In this document: piece by piece, positions 1-6,413 of the stretch
How positions within the stretch are numbered: the first letter of the stretch is position 1
How the letters are laid out: each line of letters begins with the position of its first letter
Origin: Candidatus Delongbacteria bacterium
Lineage (GTDB): Bacteria > UBA4055
Direction: 5' to 3'
Length of the DNA stretch: 6,673 bases
NCBI GenBank assembly: GCA_028702975.1
Contig: JAQVNT010000087.1
Coordinates: 1-6,673, forward strand
Notes under the pieces: generated by a model
The model's input: only the letters and a program-made list of their open reading frames with translations
Databases searched by the model: none
What the model was told of the DNA's origin: nothing
Translations under genes and position numbers: made by a program

Positions 1-1481
1 ACCCTAAAGTTCACGGCGGGATACTTGCGGTAAGAGATAATCATGAACACATGAAACAGGCTCTTGAGAACGGGGTAGGAATGATCGATCTTCTGGTGGT
101 GAACCTGTATCCGTTCGAAAACACCGTTGCTAAACCTGATGTCGAGCTTGAAGTTGCTATCGAGAACATCGACATAGGCGGACCGACGATGATCAGAAGC
201 GCCGCGAAAAATTATAAATATGTCACTGTGATCACCGACCCCGCCGATTATGCTAAGTTCGTTGAGGAATACGACAGGCTTGGAGGCACTTCGCTGGAAT
301 TCAGGCAGCAACTGGCGAGAAAGGTCTTTGCGAAAACCGCGAAATATGACGCCGCGATATCGGAATATCTTGAAAGAACCCTGGCTGAAAAGGTTAAAAA
401 GACCGTCGTTCTGGAGAACGGAAGGATCCTGAGGTACGGGGAGAACTCGCACCAGAAAGGTATCCTGTTCCCTGACGGAGTATCAGAAGGTACTCTGGCG
501 AACGCGGAAATGGTCAACGGAAAAGAAATGTCCTACAACAATTATATGGATGCTCAGGCTGCCTTAGACACGGTGCTGGAGTTCGGCGAACCGGCGGCCG
601 TTGTGATCAAGCATATGAACCCGTGCGGCGCCGCTACAGGAAAGAACCTGAGGGACGCGATAGAGAAAGCGTGGTTCTCCGACCCGATCTCGGCCATGGG
701 CTCAGTTGTCGCTTTCAACCGCGAGTTCGACATGGATACGCTCAGGTTCTTCCGCGGGGACGAGGTTAAGCACCTTTCCTTCACCGTCGAGAACGATAAG
801 CTGATCGAGTCCGAAATAAAAAGAAAATTCATCGAGGTCATAATTGCGCCGTCATTCTCCGCTGAAGCCCTCGAATATATTACGAAAAAGAAAAATTTTG
901 AGAATGTCAGGGTCCTCAAGATCGACCTTGGATCGTCGAGGAAAGCAAAAGATTTCAATCTTAAGAGAATAGACGGCGGATATCTTTACCAGACTGCCGA
1001 CAATGAACTATTCTCCAGACTTGATACTGTTACAAAAGCTCAGTTCGGCGATGAGATGAAGAAACTCGCTGAATTTTCCTACAAATGCTGCAAGCATACA
1101 AAATCTAACGCGATCGTTCTGTGCAGAAGGACGCCTGCCGGTTATCAGGTGCTCGGTATGGGCGCCGGTCAGCCAAACAGGGTGGATTCGTTAAGAAAGC
1201 TCGCGGTGACCAAAGCAAGGGAGAACCTTGAGTACGAGCATAGGACACTCGGCATCACGGTACCGTTCGAAGAATATTTCAGAAAGATAATTTCAGAAGA
1301 CACAGTTCTTGCCAGCGACGCTTTCTTCCCTTTCGACGACACTGTCAGAACAGCTGCTTCATACGGAATCAAATATATAATTCAGCCGGGCGGGTCCCAG
1401 AACGACACAGACTCGATAAATGCCTGCGACGAGCTTGACATTGCGATGATATTCGCGGGGAACAGACATTTCAGACACTAA
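1..1481 (+). CDS. purH: Bifunctional AICAR formyltransferase / IMP cyclohydrolase PurH (5'-truncated by window edge)
   Basis: PurH carries out the last two steps of de novo IMP synthesis in the cytoplasm: formylation of AICAR with 10-formyl-THF, then ring closure to IMP. The reading frame is open from base 3, and the residues before the first ATG (PKVHGGILAVRDN, from base 3) match the conserved PKVHGG segment of the cyclohydrolase domain. The true start is therefore upstream and the ATG at 51 is an internal Met. About 492 residues are present; roughly the first 65 are missing, judging from known PurH proteins. Counting from the Met at 51, visible hallmarks are RYGENSHQ (128-135; normally RYGENPHQ), the formyltransferase signature KHMNPCG (187-193, with the catalytic Lys-His), GAGQPNRVDS (371-380), and the C-terminal block SDAFFPFDDTVRTA through GNRHFRH. 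An extra stretch of about 20 residues lies near residues 233-256. mreB follows 24 nt after the stop. Identity is certain. Confidence 0.97.
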   Translation, partial: PKVHGGILAVRDNHEHMKQALENGVGMIDLLVVNLYPFENTVAKPDVELEVAIENIDIGGPTMIRSAAKNYKYVTVITDPADYAKFVEEYDRLGGTSLEFRQQLARKVFAKTAKYDAAISEYLERTLAEKVKKTVVLENGRILRYGENSHQKGILFPDGVSEGTLANAEMVNGKEMSYNNYMDAQAALDTVLEFGEPAAVVIKHMNPCGAATGKNLRDAIEKAWFSDPISAMGSVVAFNREFDMDTLRFFRGDEVKHLSFTVENDKLIESEIKRKFIEVIIAPSFSAEALEYITKKKNFENVRVLKIDLGSSRKAKDFNLKRIDGGYLYQTADNELFSRLDTVTKAQFGDEMKKLAEFSYKCCKHTKSNAIVLCRRTPAGYQVLGMGAGQPNRVDSLRKLAVTKARENLEYEHRTLGITVPFEEYFRKIISEDTVLASDAFFPFDDTVRTAASYGIKYIIQPGGSQNDTDSINACDELDIAMIFAGNRHFRH

Positions 1482-1505
1482 TTGAAATAAAAAACAGGAT
1501 AAATT

Positions 1506-2534
1506 ATGGACTTTCTTTCAATATTCAATTTCTTTTCGCATGATGTGGCGATAGACCTCGGTACCGCCAATACCCTCATTTATGTTAAGGGCAGGGGTGT
1601 CGTTGTGGATGAACCGTCAGTCGTGACATGGGACGAAAGGCTCAAGAAAGTTATCGCGATAGGCTATGAAGCGAGGAGCATGGAGGGAAAAACTCCCGGA
1701 GCCATAAGGACGATAAGGCCGATGAAAGACGGTGTTATAGATGATGATGAGATCGCCGAGGAAATGATAAGGCAGTTCATAAAAAAGATCCGGACCGGAG
1801 CTTTCACAGGCAGGCCGAGAATGATAGTCTGCGTGCCTTCAGGGGTGACAAAATCGGAAAAAAGGATAATCAGAAGCGCGGCCGAGAACGCGGGAGCCAG
1901 AGAAGTATTTCTCATATCCGAACCTATGGCGGCGGCGCTCGGCGTAGGACTGCCTGTAGATCAGCCGGAAGGCTCGATGGTGGTCGATATAGGCGGCGGA
2001 ACAACTGAAATAGCTGTAATTTCTTTGAGCGGAATAGTTTCCGAGAACTCGATAAGGACCGCCGGTAACAAAATGAACGAGGCGATAATCGACTATATGA
2101 GAAGCGAGCATAAACTTCTTATAGGTGAAAGGACCGCCGAAAGCATAAAGATCGAAATAGGATCAGCGGCTCCTCTGGAGAAAGAACTTGTCAAATCAGC
2201 CAAAGGAAGAGACCTGATCGCCGGACTTCCAAAGGAAACAGAAGTAAAATCCGAAGAGATCAGGGCGGTGCTCGCGCCTATAGTTAATGCAATAGTTCAG
2301 GCAGTAAAGAGCGCTCTCGAAAAAACTCCCGGCGAACTTTCATCGGACATCAGAGACCGCGGAATAGTTCTGACGGGCGGAGGAGCTCTTCTTAAAGGAC
2401 TCGATATTAAGCTTCAGGAAGAAACCGATCTTCCTGTGATCCTGGCCGAAGATCCGCTGACATGCGTGGTGAGAGGGACAGGCAAAGTTCTTGAGGATAT
2501 GAACAAGTACTACAAAATACTGCTGAACGAATGA
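1506..2534 (+). CDS. mreB: Rod shape-determining actin homologue MreB
   Basis: MreB is the bacterial actin that polymerises on ATP under the inner membrane and positions the wall-elongation machinery. The 342-residue length is normal for the family. The actin-fold nucleotide motifs are intact: phosphate-1 DLGTANT (17-23), SEPMAAALG (138-146) with the conserved Glu139, phosphate-2 DIGGGTTE (161-168) and adenosine motif TGGGALL (290-296). The N-terminus (MDFLSIFNFF) is strongly hydrophobic or amphipathic and could serve as the membrane-binding helix known from Gram-negative MreB. The ATG at 1506 is preceded by AGGA at 1496-1499 with 6 nt spacing, and the conserved HDVAIDLGTANT start of the fold begins at residue 12, which supports this start. 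It lies 24 nt after purH and 23 nt before mreC, with no terminator between, so it is likely co-transcribed with both. Confidence 0.98.
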   Translation: MDFLSIFNFFSHDVAIDLGTANTLIYVKGRGVVVDEPSVVTWDERLKKVIAIGYEARSMEGKTPGAIRTIRPMKDGVIDDDEIAEEMIRQFIKKIRTGAFTGRPRMIVCVPSGVTKSEKRIIRSAAENAGAREVFLISEPMAAALGVGLPVDQPEGSMVVDIGGGTTEIAVISLSGIVSENSIRTAGNKMNEAIIDYMRSEHKLLIGERTAESIKIEIGSAAPLEKELVKSAKGRDLIAGLPKETEVKSEEIRAVLAPIVNAIVQAVKSALEKTPGELSSDIRDRGIVLTGGGALLKGLDIKLQEETDLPVILAEDPLTCVVRGTGKVLEDMNKYYKILLNE

Positions 2535-2557
2535 TACGGGTCCTCAAATAGAGATCT

Positions 2558-3349
2558 ATGAAGACAACACCGAGATATGTGATATACAGAGAGTGGATAT
2601 TTTTATCCGCGGCAGTACTTTTTTCTGTTTTTCTCATAATGTTCAATGATTCCTCTTTCAATGACACACTCAGCTCATACGGGCTTGACGCTTACAGCCT
2701 GATCAACTACGATTATTTCTCATTCCGTGAAAAAAGCGCGATGCAGAAAGAGTTAGCTGATCTTAAAACTAAAATTATGTATTTTGAAAATAATTCCGAA
2801 GCCGTCGAATCAGCAATAGAGGAAAATTACAGGCTCAGATCGATGCTTTCCATACAGGAACGCGATTCCTTCGAGTTCGTTTATGCGCGTATCGCAGGAA
2901 TATCCCCCGGAAGCACCCGAACGATACTTTTGATTAATGCGGGGAGGGAAAAGGGCGTCGGTCCCGGTGACGCTGTTATAACTGAAGCCGGTGTGATCGG
3001 TTTTATTGAAACTGCCGGTGAAAGTACATCCCGGGTATCTCTTATTTCAGGCAGAACAGGCAAAATAGCTGTAAGGACAGAAATAAACAGAGCGTACGGA
3101 ATTCTGGCTCCCTTAAACAGCGAAACCGCTGCTATCGAGGAGATCGCAAAGGGCGTTAATGTAAATATCGGCGAAAATATTTTTACCGCCGATTTTTCGG
3201 AGGTTTACCCGCCTGACCTGCTTGTAGGAACTGTAATTTCGGTTTCAGACTCTTCGGCAACTATTAACAAAAAAATACTGCTATCTTTCGCTCAGAACAT
3301 GGATACTATCGAAGATGTTTTTGTTATGAGAAGGACAAAAAAGGAATGA
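2558..3349 (+). CDS. mreC: Rod shape-determining protein MreC
   Basis: MreC is a bitopic inner-membrane protein whose periplasmic part binds and activates PBP2 within the elongasome. The 263 residues show the family layout: a short cytoplasmic N-terminus, one membrane segment (about 12-29, WIFLSAAVLFSVFLIMF), a predicted coiled coil (about 58-100, rich in E/K/L), and then the beta-rich periplasmic domain. Recognisable family segments are LLINAGREKGVGPGDAVIT (124-142), VIGFIETAGESTSRVSLIS (146-164) and PPDLLVGTVISV (218-229). The protein is near the short end of the family and lacks a long C-terminal tail. The ATG at 2558 has only a weak purine stretch (GAGA, 2551-2554) ahead of it. Its TGA overlaps the mreD start by 4 nt. 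Identity rests on these family patterns together with its position between mreB and mreD. Confidence 0.95.
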   Translation: MKTTPRYVIYREWIFLSAAVLFSVFLIMFNDSSFNDTLSSYGLDAYSLINYDYFSFREKSAMQKELADLKTKIMYFENNSEAVESAIEENYRLRSMLSIQERDSFEFVYARIAGISPGSTRTILLINAGREKGVGPGDAVITEAGVIGFIETAGESTSRVSLISGRTGKIAVRTEINRAYGILAPLNSETAAIEEIAKGVNVNIGENIFTADFSEVYPPDLLVGTVISVSDSSATINKKILLSFAQNMDTIEDVFVMRRTKKE

Positions 3350-3813
3350 TAAAGCAGCACATAAAGTTCGCGATCCTTCTTTCGCTCATCATCTGGGTCA
3401 GCATCAGATACTCGTCACTGTATTCCGTGCTGGGGGTCAAACCCGATATTCTGCTTATACTGCTGATTAGAAGATCTCTTCACGACCCCAGACCTCAGAT
3501 CTCTCTCGCATGGGGATTCTCAGCCGGTCTTATAATAGATTCCATTGCAGGAGATGTGATAGGTATTTCGTCACTTACATACTCCATAGTCTGTTTCTTC
3601 GTTTCGTTCTACAAAAGAGCATCGGTATACACTCCGTCTTATAAAAGAACTCTGCTTTACATTTACTCTATATCTTTCTCAGCCCTTTTAATATACACGG
3701 TAACAGCTTCATCCATACCTTTTATCAAAAATCTTATATTCATCATAATTCCAAGCGCGGTTTACACAATGGCGGCAGCCGTAATATTTCAGACTCTAAA
3801 GCCTACGAGATAA
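3346..3813 (+). CDS. mreD: Rod shape-determining membrane protein MreD
   Basis: MreD is a small polytopic inner-membrane protein of the elongasome that works with MreC and is usually encoded straight after it. The 155 residues are very hydrophobic, with about five membrane stretches (roughly 7-30, 33-42, 56-88, 101-121 and 128-148). The typical KPDILLILLI segment (32-41) and the small-residue, acidic block GFSAGLIIDSIAGDVIGISS (57-76) match the MreD pattern of a Gly/Asp-rich loop between helices. The ATG at 3346 overlaps the mreC stop (ATGA), and an AAGGA immediately upstream, at the end of mreC, can act as ribosome-binding site, so translation is probably coupled. mrdA begins 1 nt after its stop. 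Primary sequence is poorly conserved in this family, so order and topology carry much of the call. Confidence 0.93.
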   Translation: MIKQHIKFAILLSLIIWVSIRYSSLYSVLGVKPDILLILLIRRSLHDPRPQISLAWGFSAGLIIDSIAGDVIGISSLTYSIVCFFVSFYKRASVYTPSYKRTLLYIYSISFSALLIYTVTASSIPFIKNLIFIIIPSAVYTMAAAVIFQTLKPTR

Positions 3814-3814
3814 A

Positions 3815-5560
3815 GTGAATAATTCCAGAGTTAAATATATCTTCTATGTTTCAATCGCACTATTTCTGGTAATCCTGATCAGGATCGTGTACATTCAGTA
3901 CTTTGATGAAAGGCTGAAATTGAGATCTGAACTTAACCGGGTAAGGACGGTCGTGACTGAGCCGTCCAGGGGAAGGATATTAGACAGGAACGGGAAACTT
4001 ATGGTCGATAACCAGTACGCTTTTAACCTTTATGTCATACCTGAACATTTTTTAAACAGTGAACGGTCGATAGAGTTCATTACAGAGAAGCTCGGGCTTG
4101 AAAGAGATTCAATTATAAGCGAATTGACAGATCCCAGAGTATATCAGGACAGATATTACAGGCTACAGAGAAATATTGACTTTTCTGTGTATTCAGCCCT
4201 TACCGAGATGAAAAGCGGGCTTCGCGGAATTCAGATAAAAAAGGAATGGACGAGGAAATTTCTGATCGTTTCCGCGCCTCATATAATCGGTTATCTTGGA
4301 GAGGCACGAGAAAGAGAAGAGATAAAAGACGACATCTCATACGGCGACCTGATAGGAAAAGAGGGTATAGAATATATTTATGACAGGATAATGAGAGGTG
4401 AAAAAGGCTTCTATAAAGAGATAAAAGATGTGAAGGGAAATAAGATATCAGATTATAAAAAAGAGGAGTGGAAAGAAGCCGTTAAAGGAAGAGATGTTTA
4501 TTTGACCATAGATATAGAACTTCAGCAGTACATTGAAAAACTGCTGAGGAATAAGACCGGTACCGCCATAGTTCAGGACTGCAGGACCGGGGAGATTTTA
4601 GCCCTTGCCAGCAAACCTGACTTCCCGCTTGAAATATTCTCAAAGAGGCTTTCCAGGGAAGAGTGGAAAAAGTGGTCTGAAGATCCAAGAAAACCTCTGT
4701 ATAATAAAGCCATAATGGGGCTCTATCCGCCCGGATCGGTGATCAAAATGGCCACGGTCTTTGCGGCATTCGATCAGGGAATAAAGAAGCTGAACGACAA
4801 AGTGCACTGTCCGGGAGGAATGCAGATCGGGAACAGGTTCATCCGGTGCTGGCTCAGAACAGGACACGGAGATGTGAATCTCACGCTGGCCCTTATGCTT
4901 TCATGCGATACTTATTTTTATGACATCGCTTTAAACATCGACCTGGACGGATGGAAGAGAACTCTGGAATCTCTTGGGCTAGGTTCAAGAACAGGCATAG
5001 ACCTGAAATATGAAAGAAGCGGCCTTGTTCCCGACAGAGAGTATTATACAAAAAGGATAAAAGGTGATCTGACCGGAAGATATGCGAACCTAATGATCGG
5101 ACAGGGCGAGATATTGACTACTCCTCTACAGATAGCGAATTATACGGCAATGATAGCGAACGGCGGCATCAGGCTCACACCTCACCTGCTGCTGAAACAC
5201 GGCGAAGAAGGTGACTTCAGGTTCTTTGAGAAAGCTGCTCCCGATACTGTTAAATTCGAACCGAAACTCCTTGAAACTGTTAGAAAAGCTATGGACTATG
5301 TTGTAAATGTGGAAGGCGGGACCGCTTATTCCGCAAAGAGCGGCCTGATCGAATTTGCCGGCAAGACCGGAACGGCGCAGAACCCGCACGGTGACGACCA
5401 CGCATGGTTCTGTGCATACGGTCCGTATAGCAGGCCTGAAATTGCCGTGACCGTTTTCGAAGAGCACGGAAAGCACGGAAGCGCCGCAGCAGCAGTAACG
5501 AGAGATATTTTTGAATACTGGGTTAAAAATAAAAAAGCCCCGCATGAAGCGGGGCAATAG
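3815..5560 (+). CDS. mrdA: Penicillin-binding protein 2, elongasome DD-transpeptidase
   Basis: PBP2 cross-links peptidoglycan during cell elongation. It is anchored in the inner membrane with its catalytic domain in the periplasm, and works with RodA and MreCD. Of 581 residues, 8-29 form the single membrane anchor. PSRGRILDRNGKLMVDN (50-66) opens the pedestal/dimerisation domain, and the transpeptidase domain fills the C-terminal half. All three catalytic motifs are present: SxxK as S308-V-I-K311 (in PPGSVIK), SxD as S363-C-D365 (in SCDTYFYD, the form usual in PBP2), and K517-T-G-T520. IGQGEILTTPLQIANY (428-443) is also typical. The start is GTG at 3815, one base after the mreD stop, with GAG at 3807-3809 as a weak ribosome-binding site; no nearby ATG would keep the anchor helix. 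The last codons contain the - strand rpsO terminator. rodA does not follow on this strand, contrary to the common order. Confidence 0.97.
   Translation: MNNSRVKYIFYVSIALFLVILIRIVYIQYFDERLKLRSELNRVRTVVTEPSRGRILDRNGKLMVDNQYAFNLYVIPEHFLNSERSIEFITEKLGLERDSIISELTDPRVYQDRYYRLQRNIDFSVYSALTEMKSGLRGIQIKKEWTRKFLIVSAPHIIGYLGEAREREEIKDDISYGDLIGKEGIEYIYDRIMRGEKGFYKEIKDVKGNKISDYKKEEWKEAVKGRDVYLTIDIELQQYIEKLLRNKTGTAIVQDCRTGEILALASKPDFPLEIFSKRLSREEWKKWSEDPRKPLYNKAIMGLYPPGSVIKMATVFAAFDQGIKKLNDKVHCPGGMQIGNRFIRCWLRTGHGDVNLTLALMLSCDTYFYDIALNIDLDGWKRTLESLGLGSRTGIDLKYERSGLVPDREYYTKRIKGDLTGRYANLMIGQGEILTTPLQIANYTAMIANGGIRLTPHLLLKHGEEGDFRFFEKAAPDTVKFEPKLLETVRKAMDYVVNVEGGTAYSAKSGLIEFAGKTGTAQNPHGDDHAWFCAYGPYSRPEIAVTVFEEHGKHGSAAAAVTRDIFEYWVKNKKAPHEAGQ
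5537..5555 (-). terminator. Rho-independent terminator of rpsO, inside the 3' end of mrdA
   Basis: GCCCCGC (5537-5543) and GCGGGGC (5549-5555) form a perfect 7-bp G+C stem around a 5-nt loop. Read on the - strand, the hairpin begins 8 nt after the rpsO stop and is followed by six U residues (complement of A 5531-5536), the classic intrinsic terminator layout. On the + strand the stem is followed by AATAGACTTT, without a proper U tract, so it should act mainly for rpsO. The same bases encode the last residues of PBP2 and its stop codon follows immediately. Confidence 0.9.
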
Positions 5561-5563
5561 ACT

Positions 5564-5836
5564 TTAGTATCTGTCTTTCAGTTCAAGATCCTTTATCAGA
5601 CTCCTGTACCTTTCAATATCTGTCTTTTTGAGGTATTTTAGCAGCTTGCTTCTTTTTCCCAGCATCAGCCTTAAACCTCTTCTGGAGTGATTGTCTTTTT
5701 TGTTGGCGATAAGGTGTTGGGTCAGCCCTTTCACCCTTGTTGAGATCAGCACTATCTGAACTTCAGTTCTTCCTGAATCGTTCGGATTAACTCCGTACTT
5801 TTTTACGATCTCCTGTTTTTCTTCTGAGGATAACAT
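5564..5836 (-). CDS. rpsO: 30S ribosomal protein S15
   Basis: S15 is a primary-binding small-subunit protein that holds the 16S rRNA three-way junction h20-h22 in the platform. The 90-residue length is normal (89 in E. coli). The family core is plain: DSGRTEVQI (20-28) and KKDNHSRRGL (46-55), including the His41, Asp48 and Ser51 equivalents known to contact rRNA. LLKYLKKTDIERY follows near the end. The ATG at 5834-5836 is preceded by AGGAG (complement of 5842-5846) with 5 nt spacing. The gene has its own promoter and terminator, so it looks monocistronic. The usual neighbours truB/ribF and pnp are not beside it. It converges on mrdA with only 3 nt between stop codons. The C-terminus LKDRY differs from the more common LGLRR-type end, which is a minor variation. 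Confidence 0.98.
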   Translation of the reverse strand: MLSSEEKQEIVKKYGVNPNDSGRTEVQIVLISTRVKGLTQHLIANKKDNHSRRGLRLMLGKRSKLLKYLKKTDIERYRSLIKDLELKDRY

Positions 5837-5911
5837 TTTTTCTCCTTATTTTTTTTAGATCACCGCCCAGTATGGATATTATCATCTCACCCGAGCCGGA
5901 ATCATTTTAGA
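5837..5911 (-). promoter_or_regulatory. rpsO 5' leader with possible S15-binding helix
   Basis: The inferred leader is about 75 nt long. On the - strand, GATTCCGGCTC (complement of 5893-5903) can pair with GGGCGGTGATC (complement of 5858-5868). The result is GAUU/GAUC, a bulged U, CCG/CGG, a bulged G, then CUC/GGG with a central U-G pair, about 10 pairs in all. The enclosed 24 nt can form a short inner hairpin. A G-U next to a G-C in a helix is the kind of feature S15 recognises, and S15 often represses its own mRNA. The pairing is seen in the sequence; the regulatory role is inference. The Shine-Dalgarno site (5842-5846) lies 11 nt downstream of the helix. Confidence 0.35.
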
Positions 5912-5917
5912 ACGCCA

Positions 5918-5946
5918 AATATAATAAATTCGGAACAGTTTGTCAA
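5918..5946 (-). promoter_or_regulatory. Sigma-70-type promoter of rpsO
   Basis: On the - strand a perfect -35 box TTGACA (complement of 5941-5946) is followed after 17 bp by TATATT (complement of 5918-5923), one mismatch from TATAAT. The predicted transcription start is near 5911-5913, about 75 nt upstream of the rpsO ATG. The promoter lies just downstream of the terminator for the preceding - strand gene, which supports an independent rpsO transcript. Confidence 0.85.
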
Positions 5947-5955
5947 GAACCTCTT

Positions 5956-5996
5956 AAAAAGAGAAAGGACAGAGGAATCTCTGCCTTTTCTCTTTT
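5956..5996 (-). terminator. Hairpin terminator after the small exported-protein gene
   Basis: The + strand arms AAAGAGAAAGGACAGAG (from 5958) and CTCTGCCTTTTCTCTTT (from 5979) pair almost fully around the loop GAAT (5975-5978), with small bulges at 5969 and in the T run at 5986-5989. On the - strand the stem is followed by five U residues (complement of A 5956-5960). It sits 35 nt after the stop of the 91-residue gene and 10 nt before the rpsO -35 box. The flanking A and T runs make it potentially active in both directions, but no + strand gene ends here. Confidence 0.85.
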
Positions 5997-6030
5997 GGGG
6001 AGTGGGGAGTTTTGGGAGAAAATTTTTAAA

Positions 6031-6306
6031 TTAAAGAGCTATCCATCTGTTGAAGAGTCCAATATATTTGAACTCTCCTTTATCTGAATTAATTCTGACC
6101 GTTGATAAGAAAAGCATGTCTTTATACTCGCACTTCTCTAAACTCCTGCTTATGAAAATATTCGCAGCTATAGTCTGACCCAGGTCGCCCGATTCCTTAC
6201 TGAAGCAGCTCGCAAAATATTTTTCAAAACTGTCTTTTGTGGGATTTGTAGCCACAAGAACAGCCGTCAGTAGAGCGATAATGCTTATTGCTGTAATTTT
6301 TTTCAT
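6031..6306 (-). CDS. Small exported or membrane-anchored protein, DUF4359-like
   Basis: The gene encodes 91 residues with no known biochemical function. A hydrophobic N-terminal segment after two lysines (MKKITAISIIALLTAVLVATNP) looks like an uncleaved anchor or a signal peptide. It is followed at once by TNPTKDSFEKY (20-30), and the protein ends with a short block EYKDMLFLSTVRI (60-72) and FKYIGLFNRWIAL (79-91). This arrangement (hydrophobic leader, TNP, a 'YKD..LFS' stretch, a closing 'YIG.' strand) resembles small DUF4359 proteins as I remember them; I could not run a domain search. Cys34 and Cys59 lie in the presumed exported part and could pair. ATG at 6304-6306 has a strong AGGAG 6 nt upstream, and a terminator follows, which argues for a real, expressed gene. 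It sits between rpsO and an unidentified gene on the same strand, with no clear functional link to either. Confidence 0.75.
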   Translation of the reverse strand: MKKITAISIIALLTAVLVATNPTKDSFEKYFASCFSKESGDLGQTIAANIFISRSLEKCEYKDMLFLSTVRINSDKGEFKYIGLFNRWIAL

Positions 6307-6312
6307 TTTTTT

Positions 6313-6317
6313 CTCCT
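6313..6317 (-). promoter_or_regulatory. Shine-Dalgarno site of the 91-residue gene
   Basis: AGGAG on the - strand, 6 nt upstream of the ATG at 6304-6306. Its strength and spacing fix this start and support the small ORF as a genuine gene. Confidence 0.8.
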
Positions 6318-6366
6318 GAGTGTAATATAAAACAATCAGGCACGATCTTACAACACCAAACCTAAT

Positions 6367-6396
6367 ATTTTATTTTTTTCCCGATTTTAGCTACAA
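6367..6396 (-). promoter_or_regulatory. Weak promoter candidate in the 6307-6413 gap
   Basis: On the - strand TTGTAG (complement of 6391-6396) is followed after 18 bp by TAAAAT (complement of 6367-6372), one mismatch from TATAAT. The -35 match is poor and the whole gap is A+T rich, so chance similarity is likely. If real, it would give the 91-residue gene a leader of about 50 nt. Otherwise that gene would be read from the upstream gene, since I see no terminator in the gap. Confidence 0.2.
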
Positions 6397-6413
6397 AAAC
6401 GATTTCAGAAGGG

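Noticed and set aside
51..53. ATG at 51 as the purH start
   Set aside because: The frame is open back to base 3 and encodes the conserved PKVHGG segment of PurH, so this is an internal methionine.
248..958. Open frames on the - strand inside purH
   Set aside because: No recognisable motifs or ribosome-binding context, and the + strand encodes continuous, well-conserved PurH.
5537..5555. The GC hairpin as terminator for the mre operon on the + strand
   Set aside because: It lies before the mrdA stop codon and is followed by AATAGACTTT rather than a U tract; translating ribosomes would also disrupt it. It fits the - strand rpsO far better.
5126..5557. A 143-codon open frame on the - strand inside mrdA
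   Set aside because: It lies opposite the PBP2 transpeptidase domain, shows no family motif, and PBP2 is intact with all its catalytic residues; it is a shadow of the real gene.
6324..6329. TATATT on the - strand as a -10 box for the 91-residue gene
   Set aside because: Transcription would begin in or next to the Shine-Dalgarno site, leaving almost no leader; the -35 match is also weak.
6380..6413. Possible stem CCC...GGG with inner CG/TTTT pairing in the 6307-6413 gap, as terminator of the right-edge gene
   Set aside because: The stem is mostly A-T with mismatches, and on the - strand it is followed by a run of A, not U.
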